A DNA stretch of 64,000 nt, taken from contig OY253651.1 of assembly GCA_958009055.1 (NCBI GenBank), forward strand, positions 1,116,001 through 1,180,000. Reading direction: 5' to 3'. Below are positions 44,037 through 54,218 of the stretch, in pieces. The stretch comes from Choricystis sp. odSpoLacu1. Lineage: Eukaryota; Chlorophyta; Trebouxiophyceae. The position numbers and the translations under genes are program-made. The notes beneath the pieces were generated by a model that had not been told where the DNA came from, made no database searches, and saw only the letters and a list, made by a program, of their open reading frames with translations. Within the stretch, counting starts at the first letter, position 1; each line of letters begins with the position of its first letter.

Positions 44037-46031
44037 ATGGCGCCGCGCCGCCGCCGCCCGCACGACGCCCATGCCCACCCGATTGACGCCGCACTGGCAG
44101 CGCTGGCGGCCTGGCCCCCCGCCGCCGCCCTGGCGGCCGCGGTGACGCAGCAGGCGCCGCCTGGCGCCCCGTTTGGCGCGCTGACGCTGCCGTTTGGACG
44201 GCGCAGCAAGCCGGGCGACGCCAAAAGCGACGCGACGCTGCCCGTCCCGACGCCCACGCCCCCGACCGTCGACGTCAGCGCGCTGCCGCCCCCACCCGAC
44301 GCAGAGGCGGCAGCACCACCGCCCCACACTGGCCTGCGCCTGCCCTGGTCCCGGCGGGATGAAACCTCCCCGCCCCCACCCCCACCCCAACCCGCGCCGC
44401 CGCCTGCCACGCCGCCCCGCTCCTTCGGCCTGCCGTCTGTCCGCCTGCCCGCCCTCCCCTACTTTGTCTCCCTCGCCCCCCCGGGCCACCCCGACAAAGC
44501 GGCCCTGGTGTCGGTGGCCGACTTCTTTGACTATGCGCGGTCCACGGCGCGTGCTTTGTTTGATGAGATGGACGCAGATGGCGACGCGTGGGTGACCGAG
44601 GCCGACGTGCGCCGCGCGCTCTCCGCGCGCGGCCTCCCCCCCTCCGCCGCCCCCCGCCTCGTGGCCGCCGCCCGGGGCAAGGGGCGGTGGTGGTCGGCCC
44701 GCTTCTCCTGGCCCGAGTTCGCGACCCTGTGTGCGGCGCGGGAGCCCGCGGTTCTAAGAGCTTACACCGCGCTCGCCCCCGACCGCGCGGGGCGCGTCGA
44801 CGCGGCCGCCGTCAAAGCAGCACTAGCCAGGGCGGGAGCCGACGCATCCGATGCAGCCGCCGCCAAGCTGTTGGCGTCCATGGGGGTGGAGGGTGGGGAC
44901 GGGGCGGCGTCCTATGCTCAATTTCGGTCGGTGGTCGCCCTCCTACCCCACGGCGGCGGCGCGTCGGGCGCGGCCCCCGGCCCGGGGGACGACGGCCCCG
45001 ACCCCGCCACCGCCTGGTTTGATGCGGCGTCTCTGATCCAAGTCGGCCCCCCCGCGGGTGCCGAAGACGTGGTGTCTGCCGCGGCCGCAGCAGCCGAGGG
45101 CGGCACCCCCCCCGAGCGCCGCGCCGCCGCGCGCGGCGCGCTCGTCCAAGCCGCCCTCGCGGGCGGCCTGGTCAACGCGGCCTCCGTGCTGATGAGCCAC
45201 CCACTGGACACCCTCAAATCCAGGCTGCAAGCCGCGGGCGCGGGCCCTGCAGCCTCCGAGCTGGCCGCCGCGCGTGCCGCCCCGCCCTCCCGCCTGTATG
45301 CCGGCATCCTGCCCGCCACCGCGGGCGCTTTCTGCTCCCACGGTCTGCGCGTCCTGGCCTATGAAGCCGCTCTGGGGCGCCTGCTGGCGGGTGGGGGGGC
45401 GGCGTCCGCGGCCGCGCTCGCGGGAGGGTCGGCGTTGAGGGCGCAGGCCTTCGCATCAGCCGTCGGTACGGCACTCGGCACCGCCGTCCGCATCCCCACC
45501 GACGTCCTCAAACAACGCTGCCAGGTCGGTACCTACCCCAACGCCGCCGCCGCCCTGTCCGCTGCCGTCAAGGCGGGCGGGCTGCCCGGGTCCCTGTTTG
45601 TGTCGACGGTGCCCCTGTTGGCGCGCGAAATCATTTTTTATTCGGTCGGTGTCGTCTTCTTCACGCGCTTCAAAGCCCTGGCCGACGGCGCAGCCGCGTC
45701 GGGCGGCACCCCCGCCCGCGACCTGTCCCGCCACGAGATGATCGCGCTGGGCGCGGCGGCGGGGGCGGCGGCGTCCCTGTTCACCACACCCTGTGACGTC
45801 ATCAAAACGCGCGTCGCGACCGCGGCGCTCGGGTCGCGCGTCAACGCGGCCACCGCGCTCACCGCGCTCGTGCGAGACGAAGGCGTCCTCGCCCTGTGGC
45901 GGGGGGCCCTGCCCCGCGCCCTGTGGGTGGCGCCCATGGGGGCCATGAACTTTGCGGGCACCGAGCTGATGAAGCGGTCGCTGGATGAGCGGGCGGCGAG
46001 CAAGGAGAAGGGCGCGGCGGTGTTGGAGTGA
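44037..46031 (+). CDS. SAMTL: EF-hand-bearing mitochondrial-carrier-family protein, SAMTL-like
   Basis: Intronless; 664 aa. Three carrier repeats with the signature Px[D/E]xxK: PLDTLKSRLQ, PTDVLKQRCQVG and PCDVIKTRV, with six expected membrane helices. The last repeat ends LWVAPMGAMNFAGTELMKR, very like Arabidopsis At2g35800 (SAMTL, a plastid S-adenosylmethionine carrier-like protein). The long N-terminal half contains an EF-hand loop, DADGDAWVTEAD (residue 12 is Asp, not the usual Glu), with an Ala/Pro-rich presequence before it. Other helix-loop pairs nearby (APDRAGRVDAAA; MGVEGGDGAASYAQF) look like degenerate EF-hands. The start used is the first ATG after an upstream GTG-only extension. 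The substrate is inferred from the relative; a Ca-regulated carrier of the APC type is the alternative. Confidence 0.8.
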   Translation: MAPRRRRPHDAHAHPIDAALAALAAWPPAAALAAAVTQQAPPGAPFGALTLPFGRRSKPGDAKSDATLPVPTPTPPTVDVSALPPPPDAEAAAPPPHTGLRLPWSRRDETSPPPPPPQPAPPPATPPRSFGLPSVRLPALPYFVSLAPPGHPDKAALVSVADFFDYARSTARALFDEMDADGDAWVTEADVRRALSARGLPPSAAPRLVAAARGKGRWWSARFSWPEFATLCAAREPAVLRAYTALAPDRAGRVDAAAVKAALARAGADASDAAAAKLLASMGVEGGDGAASYAQFRSVVALLPHGGGASGAAPGPGDDGPDPATAWFDAASLIQVGPPAGAEDVVSAAAAAAEGGTPPERRAAARGALVQAALAGGLVNAASVLMSHPLDTLKSRLQAAGAGPAASELAAARAAPPSRLYAGILPATAGAFCSHGLRVLAYEAALGRLLAGGGAASAAALAGGSALRAQAFASAVGTALGTAVRIPTDVLKQRCQVGTYPNAAAALSAAVKAGGLPGSLFVSTVPLLAREIIFYSVGVVFFTRFKALADGAAASGGTPARDLSRHEMIALGAAAGAAASLFTTPCDVIKTRVATAALGSRVNAATALTALVRDEGVLALWRGALPRALWVAPMGAMNFAGTELMKRSLDERAASKEKGAAVLE

Positions 46032-46237
46032 CGAGGGGCGCGCGCACGTTGCTCGTCCTCTGTTTTTTTGTGCTTGGGACTGCCCCACACGCACGCTTTC
46101 ATGCGCATTGGAGTGCCCCCAATTATGCAGCATTGTAGCCTCCTCTTTTTGCTCTCTACTGACACAGAAACGTGTAAAAAAAGAAGAAATCCGGTCAAAA
46201 CAAAAAAAAAAACATTAAAAATTAACACACCTCTCTT

Positions 46238-49200
46238 CTATTCAGCATGATCACCCCCCACTTTCCCCACCCCCCGCCCCCTCAACGCGGACACCAGCTC
46301 CACCCCCTCCGGCGCCAGGGTCGGCCGCACCGCCGCCGTGCGGGGCAGGGTCAGTGCCGCGTTGCGCCAGCGCCAGCGCGCGCGCGCGGCCCACGCGCCG
46401 CCCACCGTCAGGGCGGCCAACCCCGCCAGGGCGGGAGGGGAGGCGAGGAGGTGGCGGCCGACGGCGGTGGGCAGGGAGGATGTGGAGGCGGGGGGCGGGT
46501 GGTGGGGGGGGGGCGTGGTGGTGGTGGGTGGCAGGTCGGTGGCACTGCCGCCCGCCACGCCGGTCGACGATCTGCGGGGCACGGGGGTGGGGGGAGTCTC
46601 CTCCCCATCTTCCGCGCTCTGCGGCGCGGGCGTGGTGTGCGGCGTGGCCACGGCAGCCGCTGTCTCGGTCGGCGCCGGCGTGAGCGGGGCAGCAGCGTCA
46701 ATGCCACCACCCCCCATCACGCCCACCCCGCCACCCAACTCCAACGGCGCGTCAGGCCCACATGCGGGCGGAGGCGCGCTCCGATCCACGATGGGAGTGA
46801 AGGGCAACGCTTCGTTCGCGGGCAGGTTCTCGCGCCGCGCAGGCAGCGCCACTCCCGCCACCTCCCAGTCGCTCCCCAGTGTGGTCCCCCCCCGCGTCAC
46901 CAGGTCGCTGCCGTTGCGCCGGGCCGCGTACGCCACCATGGCCAGCAGCAGGTCTTGGCAGTCGCCGCTTTGGTGGGAGGTGTCGACACAGCCAGAGTCG
47001 CCGTAGAGAGCGAGCGCGCCGGCGCCGACGCGTGCCACCCCCAGCACAGCGTGCCTGTCAGGCGCACTCCTCGCCGCCCGGGCGCTGCCCTCAGACGCTT
47101 TGTCAGTGAGTGGCGCGTCGTGCAGGATGCCGCCAGAAGGAAAACGGATGATGTTCGCACCCGACGCATACTCAAACGCGGAAGGCGAAAACCCGGACAG
47201 CGGGCCCTCCAGCACAGCGTCCCCCAACGCCGCCCCCAGCCGGGTCAACAGATCGTTGAGGGCGGGCACATTGGCGCCCCCTGTGGGGGGGGTCCACCAG
47301 GACCGCGTGTTGTCGTCGAAGAAGCGGAGGGAGGCCGCGGTGGCGGCGTTGTACCAGTCGGCAAAAATGGCGACGCCCAACCCCTTGTGCGTCACATCAT
47401 CCACCAGCTTGTCCACTTCAGCAGTCGTGAACTCGTTCTCGGGGTCCGTGATCAGCAAAGTGCCGTAGTGGGAGGCGTTGAAACAGGTGGCGGGGGAACC
47501 GAGGAGATCCACGCTGTAGCCTGCCCCCCTCAACGCGTCCAGGGCGGCGTGGTAGTTGGTGTGGGGGTGGTCGCCGTGCCAGTCCAGGGTGTCGTGCGTG
47601 ATCTGAAGGGCGGTGGGTTGGGGGGGTGGGAAAACAAACGTGTGAGAGGGGGGGGCGTCGGCGTTTTCAACCCCCACTCCCTCTCTCCCTCCTCTCTCTC
47701 TGTCACCTGCAGCGAGTCCCGGGGCATGAAGCTGGGTGGGTACCGCACCGACCTCCACTGATCCCACAGAATGCGCTTGTCGCGGGGTAGGGGGGGGGCG
47801 ACGTCGGCAGCCACAGGGATGACGACTTTGGAGGTGCGGGGGCCGTGGGTCGCATCACCATCAGACGCAACGGTCAGTTCGATCCTGCCGCTCGCGACGC
47901 CGGTGAATGCCTCCCCGCCCGGCTTCACACGCAGGTACACGCCCAGGAAGCCGGACCACGGCCACAGGTCGGTCGGCACGCCGAAGCGGACGTCCAGGTG
48001 GCGGCCGCCGTCATCTGAAGGCGTGAACTCAGGCCCGTCGGCCACGCGCCCCGACACGCCCAGCCCGTTCAAAAGCGTGATGTTCACAATCCGAGGCATG
48101 GCGCCCGCATGCAACGGGACGCCGCAGTGCGGCCAGGCGTAGGGGCAGGCGGCCGCGGTGTGGTCGATGGCGGGCGGGAAGGCAGACGCGCGCGGCGTGT
48201 ACGCGCGCACAATCTCGGCCGACGCCGTCAAATTGAGCTTGCCCCCCCCCTGCTCCGCCGACCGCACGCCAGCCAGGTGGGCCGCCCCCTCCAGCAACGC
48301 TTGCTTCATGGAGGCTGGGTTCAGGACGCCGCCGTCGGCGTGCCAGCGGTCGGTGGGGTCGCGCGCCGACGCGAGCACGCACAGCGCGCCCGCGACGACC
48401 GGGGCCGCGACCGACGTGCCGGACAGCGACCGGCAGCCGCCCCCAATCGCGGAGCCTTGCACGTCCTTGCCGTAGGCGACGACGTCGGGCTTTACGCGGC
48501 CCGCGCCCCCCGGCAGCTCCCATGTCGTGACGCCGCGCGAGGAGAAGGGCGCGATTGCATCGGAATAATCGATGCCGCCCACGCCCACCACGTCCGCCAT
48601 GTCGGCGGGGTTGTTGAGCGTGCCCCAGTTGGGGCCGTCGTTGCCGATGGCGGACACCATGATGATGCCGGCGGCGGTGACTTCGTGCACCTGTGGATGT
48701 GGCGGGGAGTGGGTTGGTTGAAATCATGTCTTGCCTCGACCTTTTTCCTCTCTCTCTCTCTCTTTCCACCCACACCCCCACAACTCACCTTGTCCACAAA
48801 CGGGGCATCCAGCCAGTCCGGCCCCCCAATCGACAGGTTGACGACGTGCATGTGCGTCGCCAGCGCATAGTTGAAGGCGTCCAGGAACCAGGAGGTGAAA
48901 GAGACCTGGTCGTTGGTGAAGACGCGAAACGTGTGCACCTCCACCTCGGGCGCGACGCCTGCACACCCGTCCCCACTTCCACCCACCACGCCCGCCACAA
49001 AGGAGCCGTGACCCAGGCCGTCGTCCAGGGTGGCTTCATGCGTCCAGTTGGAGCGTTCGACGATGTGGTGGATGTGGGGGTGGGTGCCCGAGACGCCCGT
49101 GTCGAAAATACCGACGCGTACTTTTGCGCCCGTCGCCCCGGACGCCCACAACGCGGGGGCGCCGATGGCGTCCGCCACGGAGGGTGGGGCCAGCAGGCGG

Positions 49201-50079
49201 CGGGAGGCGGCGGGCGACTGTTCGGCAAAGGAGAAGGGGGTGGTGAGGCTGTGAGAGGGGACAGTGGGGGGGGGGGGGGGTGAGACGGGGCGAGCGAAGG
49301 TTTTTGATGGAAGGAAAGTCAAAAATTTTTCGTCTCCAATCTCTCACCGTCCAGGCCGCTTGACCATGGCGCCGTCGGGGCCGACGCACAGCGCGCACGA
49401 CGCGTTGAAAGCAGGTGCGGACGCGGCAGCATCCGGTGGGGTCGCCTTCACCTTCGCCTCCTGCGCCGTTTTCACCCAGGCCAGGGCGCGCGTCAGCTTG
49501 CGCTCGGGGTGGATGTCGCGCACAAACGGGGCGGCGAGCAGGGCGGTCTGTGGTGGGGGAGGAGGAAAGGAGAGGGTTGGTGATCCGCCGCCTCCCTTCA
49601 AACATCAATCAAACAGACACCCAACCACCCTACGCACCTTGGCCGCCGCCGTCAACACCACCACGCCAAAGTCGGTGGGCAGGGACGCCCCCGGGTTGGA
49701 CCGCGCGCGCCACGCCCAGTCGCGCCGCGGCACGCGCCCGTCCAGCGCAGAGGCCAACGACGCTTCGTGGCGGGCGTGAGGAGCGTAGTGTGTGAAGCGC
49801 ACGATGTAGGTGCCAGGGACAGGAGTCCAGGTGGGTTGCTGGGGAGGAGGGAGGGAGCGAATGGGTTGATGGGGATCGTCGCGAGGCGCGGGCGTTGGCC
49901 GCTGCTGGGACCGAGCATCGCGCCTCCCAGCCTGCAATCGGGCCTCGTTGGATGCATCACACACTCACCGGTCCATCATCCACCGCAGCTGGCGCGCCCT
50001 CCCGCCACAAACTGACGCCCACCGCCAGCGTGCACGCCGCGACCGCGGCGAGCGCGGCCGCGGCGCGGCGGCGGGGCAT
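46238..50079 (-). CDS. MBTPS1: Site-1 protease (SKI-1/MBTPS1), subtilisin family
   Basis: Golgi membrane protease that begins the cleavage of membrane-bound transcription factors (bZIP28/ATF6, SREBP). Six exons: 49969-50079, 49638-49838, 49348-49547, 48789-49248, 47707-48690 and 46238-47602; 1106 aa (human 1052). The catalytic triad is intact: Asp220 in GIFDTG, His251 in [10 protein letters not shown] and Ser417 in SGTSVAAP, almost the human numbering (218/249/414). The oxyanion Asn lies in [15 protein letters not shown]. The N-terminus is a signal anchor ([17 protein letters not shown]). The prodomain ends near KRPGRLTTPF, and RRLLA may be an autocatalytic site. One C-terminal membrane helix ([14 protein letters not shown]) precedes a short basic tail. 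Donors include GTGCGT (intron 2) and GTGACA (intron 5). The lumenal stem has a Pro/Thr-rich extension. Confidence 0.95.
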
Positions 50080-50252
50080 GTGGATGGAGGGGAGGGAGGG
50101 AGAGGGAGTTGGCGCAGCGCTGTGCGCGCGCGCGAGGGCCCGGTGCAAGGGACGGAGCGGCGGGAGGGAAGAGTGAAGAGAGAGGCCTGTTTTACCGTCT
50201 TCCTCGCGAAAAAAAAACGCACCTCCCTCTTCTACACACGCCCTTCCTTTTC

Positions 50253-51415
50253 TCACAACTCCGTCTTCCCCGACTTGACGTCCTCATCTTCCTCGCCCTC
50301 ATCATCTCCACTCGGCACAGGCGCAGCGGCCGCGGCCGCGGGCGCGGGCGCAGCAGCAGCCGCGGCGGCAGCAGCAGCAGCAGCGGGGGACGGCGAAGAC
50401 CCGTCCCCCAGCTTCCCCTTGCGCGGCGCGTGCCGGTTGAGCGCGTCCAGGATGGCGTCGTGGGCGGCTGCGGCGCCCGCTTTGGCGGTCTTGGCGTCGG
50501 GGCCAAAGGTGGCGAGAGCCCAGGCGAGGGCAACAGTCGCAGCTGCGACGCCCGCGCGCGCGGCGAGCGGCGCGCGCGCAGGCTCCACTGTCAGCGTCGG
50601 CTGTAACGCAGCAACAAACCCCTTGTCATCGTCCAGCAGGTTGGGGAACAGCCAGTAGGTGGACCCCAGGGCGGCCCAGGTGACGGCGGCGAGGGCCGAG
50701 CGGACGGCGACCAAACCGATCATGAGCGTTAAAAGTCCGCCAGACACGTACACCACCCCCAGCTTGGCCCAGTGGGGGGCCAGGGGGAAGCAGCACACCG
50801 CCAGCACGGCGACTACCAGGAGGGCGGACCAGGCGGCAGCCCATGGGTGGGCAACGCGGTCGTGTTGCCACGCGTAGAAAGACTGGGGGTCGAACGAAGC
50901 TGCCTGCTGCTGCACCAAGTGACGCGGCCACTTGGCCACGCGGTCCATGCCAGGCTTGGGGCGCGTGTACTGGCGCACGCAGCGCACGAGGCGGCCCCGG
51001 CGGAGCAGGGCGTCGGCGACGGCGACCGCGGCGGCGGGGGGGGAGGCGCCTGCAGGGGTGAGCCCCTTCAACAGCGTGTCGGCACGGGACGTGAGGGCGG
51101 CCACCAGGTCCTTGCCCCTCACATACTCCACGCGGCGCTGGCCCACGATGGCGGTGCGCCAGGGGACGCCGCCCTTGGACCGCAGCGCGTTTTCGAGCGT
51201 GGTCAGCGGGTCGGCGGGGGGGGCAGACTGTGGGAAGGAGGGTGAGTGTGTGTGAGCTGTGTCTCTCCCCACTCTCTGGCCTGTGTGGATGCCGGTTTGG
51301 TTGGAGGCGGGGGCAGACGGGGGCTGCGGCGTGTGCGATCCCCGCGCACTGATGCCCGAGCAGCCCCGCGCCCTTCCCCCTGCCCCTTCTGCTCCCCTCT
51401 CACCTCTGACCCCAT
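50253..51415 (-). CDS. SEC62: SEC62, post-translational ER translocation factor
   Basis: Part of the SEC61/62/63 channel. Exons 51404-51415 (12 nt: MGSE) and 50253-51227, phase 0; 328 aa. Motifs: LRSKGGVPWRTAIVGQRRVE, VRGKDLVAAL, SFYAWQHDR and two membrane helices (WSALLVVAVLAVCCFPLAP and VVYVSGGLLTLMIGLVAVR), then FPNLLDDDKGFVAALQP. The C-terminus is a long Ala-rich stretch and an acidic tail (DDEGEEDEDVKSGKTEL). The cytosolic N-domain and both helices are complete. Only four codons precede the first intron. Confidence 0.92.
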
Positions 51416-51609
51416 GGTGCTTGACACGGTGTGGCACGTGAGCGTGCGCGGCAGGGCGCGAGTGTGCGCGCTGTGTTGTGTGCCGTGCAAACACAGAACG
51501 AGAAAAGAGAGTGAGGATTGCTTTCGACTTGCCACTTGTTTTTTTCTTTTTCCGGTCGCTGCACACACGCTCTAGCCGACGGACAGCGCCCAACACAGAA
51601 CACCACACC
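51416..51609. promoter_or_regulatory. Shared divergent 5' region, SEC62 / NCBP3
   Basis: 194 bp between divergent ATG codons. A T-rich stretch at 51537-51552 is the only low-GC element. Confidence 0.4.
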
Positions 51610-52815
51610 ATGTCTGACGCCGACGCCGCAGCCACCGAGCGCGCCCCCATCCAGTTTGCCGAGCCTGACGCCGCCGCCGCCGCGCCTGACGCCGCCGCGC
51701 CCGCCCCTCCGCCGACCGAGGCCGCGTTGGCGGAGCTGGAGGAGGAGAGGGAGAGGCACAGGGCACGGTGAGAGAGAGAGTGTGTGGGCGAGAGAGAGAG
51801 TGTGTGAGGGCGCGACGGCCGCCCCATTTTCTCCTCACGCTCCGAGCAACCACCGCTCCTCCCTGAACTCCACAGCTCGGAACGGTTCAACACCCAATAC
51901 CGCGACCCCGCCACCAAGCCTGGCCCCCTGCGCGACGCCGCCCGCATCGCGGCCGCCGCCGCCGCTCGCCCGGGGTTTCAGACGGGCATCGACATCTTTT
52001 CGGCAGAGGAGACGGCCAAGGCGTCCGCGCGGGCGGCGCGGTTTGGCACGTCCACCGCGCCGTCCTACGCTCCATCTGCCGCCACGCTGGAGAGGGTGGA
52101 GGATGAAGCCAAGAAGAAGGCGAGGGCGGAGCGGTTTGGGCTGGAGGGGGGGGAGGAGGACGCCAGGAGGAAGGATCGAGCAGAGAGGTTTGGCTTGGAC
52201 CCCGGCGCCGGCGGCGACGGGCTGATGGACGTCGACGCCCTGGAAGCGAGGCGGGACGCGCCGCTGACGATTGCGCGCAGGCCGGAAGCCGTTCACTTGT
52301 ACGGCGTCGACCTGATGTCGACGTCCGACTGTCTGTCCTACTTCAGCGAGTGGGGGCCGCGTTACATCGAGTGGCTAGAAGACTCATCATGCAATGTCGT
52401 ATTTGCGGACGCGCACACGGCGGCACGCGCGATCGTCGGGCGGGGCGCGCCGCTGCCACCAGACTCGGCCTCCGCGCCCGACACGGCTGGATTAGACCCC
52501 ACTAATCTTGCCTCCGCCCCCTATCTGTGGCACCAAGGGCCGGATTTCGTCAAGCGCGGGACTGGGCTGCCTCTGCTGTACCGCATGGCGGTGGTCACCG
52601 ACGTCAAGCCTCCCGGTGGCGGCAAGATGTCGCGCCGCCTGTGGCGGCTGCCGGCGGCCGCCGCGCTGGATGCGGTGGGCAAAGGGGATGGGAGGCGGCG
52701 GCGTGGCGGTGACAGCGGTGGAGATGGGCCGCGCGGTGACGTGGCTAAAAGGTCGGGGCGGCGGAGGGGGCGGCGGGTGGACGGCGACGTGGAGATGAAA
52801 ATGAAGGGTGAGTGA
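51610..52815 (+). CDS. NCBP3: Nuclear cap-binding protein subunit 3 (NCBP3)
   Basis: Forms an alternative cap-binding complex with CBP80 and links to TREX mRNA export. Exons 51610-51767 and 51876-52815 (phase 2); 365 aa. Family core: AVHLYGVDLMSTSDCLSYFS, RYIEWLEDSSCNVVFADAHT and ARAIV, the degenerate RRM of NCBP3. Upstream are four copies of an (R)xxRF motif: ARSERFN, ARAARFG, ARAERFGLEGG and DRAERFGLDPG. This is the sequence type by which SARNP/Tho1 and NCBP3 bind the helicase UAP56. The C-terminus is Arg/Gly-rich with RRGRRVDGDVEMKMKGE, likely a nuclear signal and RNA-binding tail. The acidic/Ala N-terminal leader is disordered. Confidence 0.88.
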
Positions 52816-54218
52816 AGAAGAGGAGAGGAGGAAACGCGTTGTTGTGCAAAACAGCCTGTGTTTTTGTTTGATTTGTTGGGCCGCTTTTTCATCCGCCTGA
52901 TGTGTGCTGTGCGTGGTGAGTGGAGGACAGGGGGACAGCGGCGCAGGGAGGATGCGGGAGCAGGGGGTGCGGCGCCGCACCGTCGACCAACGCGAACACC
53001 GCAAAGCGTCGGCCGACCCCCCTCCCGCCCGCCCCCTTGCGCCGATCAGCCTGGCGCCACCCACCCCATCTCTCTCCACACAAGCCAAGGCACCCTTTTA
53101 GGCGGGTTGATTGTGGGCGCCTGGCCCTGGTGGTGGGTCAACAGGGGCGGAAGCAATAAGTACAACGGGCCGTTTTCGCCGAAAAACGCACGCCGCCGCC
53201 CGAGCGACTCTCGAATCCTCCCTCCCTCCCCGTAAAACGGTAAAGCATAATTTGGCCCACCCTGCTGGTGGGGGGCAGGGGGGAGGCAGGCCCCGCAACT
53301 GGGTGCAACGCTCTGGCCTCATCACCAGGGGGGAAGAACTCGCGCGGCGTAAAACGCTGGTTTTTATTCGCCGTCGAAAAATCGGTCCTCACACTCTCGC
53401 TCGTTTTTACCCCCCCGTCATCTCGCCACCGACTGTCTGAACCTCCTCACAGGTGAGTCCCTTTCTAACGCGATCAACACGCCGAATGCGACACCGGCAT
53501 GGCGATGCTGGCGTTGTCGCGGCGGCGGTGGGGCGGCGACGGCGGCGGGGGCGGCCGCAAAAGGGGTTTCGCGATTATTGCGCTGGCCAAATAAAATAGA
53601 CAACGCGCTCGGCCCCGCCGCGGCGCCTGTCCACCCCCCCGCCCACCCGCACACCCCTCCAACCACGAGCTGAGTATTGACTGCACAGCTTGTGGGAGTG
53701 TGCGGCGGGATTGGGCAGCGGCGACGCGGTCGACGGGCCGCGTGTGCGACGACATGAGGGGATTGAAGGTTGCACGATGGACTTAGCGCGAGCCACTTTG
53801 CGCCCCCACCCGCGCCTCCTCCACCCTCAACGCCCACCTCGTCGCGTGCATTGAGCTTCGTGGCAGGCTTTGTGGGGGGTTGGGGGCGTGTGCGGGGGCG
53901 GCGCGCGGCCGGGGCGGCCTTGCCTCCGAGGCCGTCGGCGCGTTTGGCCCGCGCTGCGAGCGGCTGCGCTCCTCCTCCCTCCCGCGCCGCCCCCTCCCCC
54001 TCGACTCGCCTCGGACTGGCCCGCCACGGTGCTCACTGTGTCGTGCCACCAGATCCCGGGAGGATGCGGGGGCGGGCGGCCCTGCCGGCTGCGCGCGGGC
54101 GGGGGGGGGGGAAGAGAGGGGGTTCGGCGCGCGTTTTTGTGATTGGCGTCTGCTCCCTCACGCACACACACCACTCACCCCTCTTCCCTCCCCCCACCCC
54201 ACACCTCACCACACAGTC
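52816..54218. other. Long intergenic region upstream of the KGEA-repeat gene, with a likely 5'-UTR intron
   Basis: 1403 bp, the longest gap in the window. No coding signal was found on either strand. Immediately before the ATG at 54219 stands CACCACACAG|TC, a good acceptor, and at 53451 CACAG|GTGAGT offers a donor. The simplest reading is a non-coding first exon near 53400-53450 and an intron of about 760 nt. Upstream, two TTCG/CGAAAA inverted elements occur (53170-53183, TTTTCG-C-CGAAAA; and TTCGCCGTCGAAAA at about 53367). A TATA-like AATAAAATA is at 53589. All of this is inference. Confidence 0.4.

Noticed and set aside
52816..54218. A hidden gene in the 1.4-kb gap
   Set aside because: Open frames on both strands are short, low-complexity and lack matching splice sites; promoter plus 5'-UTR intron explains it better.
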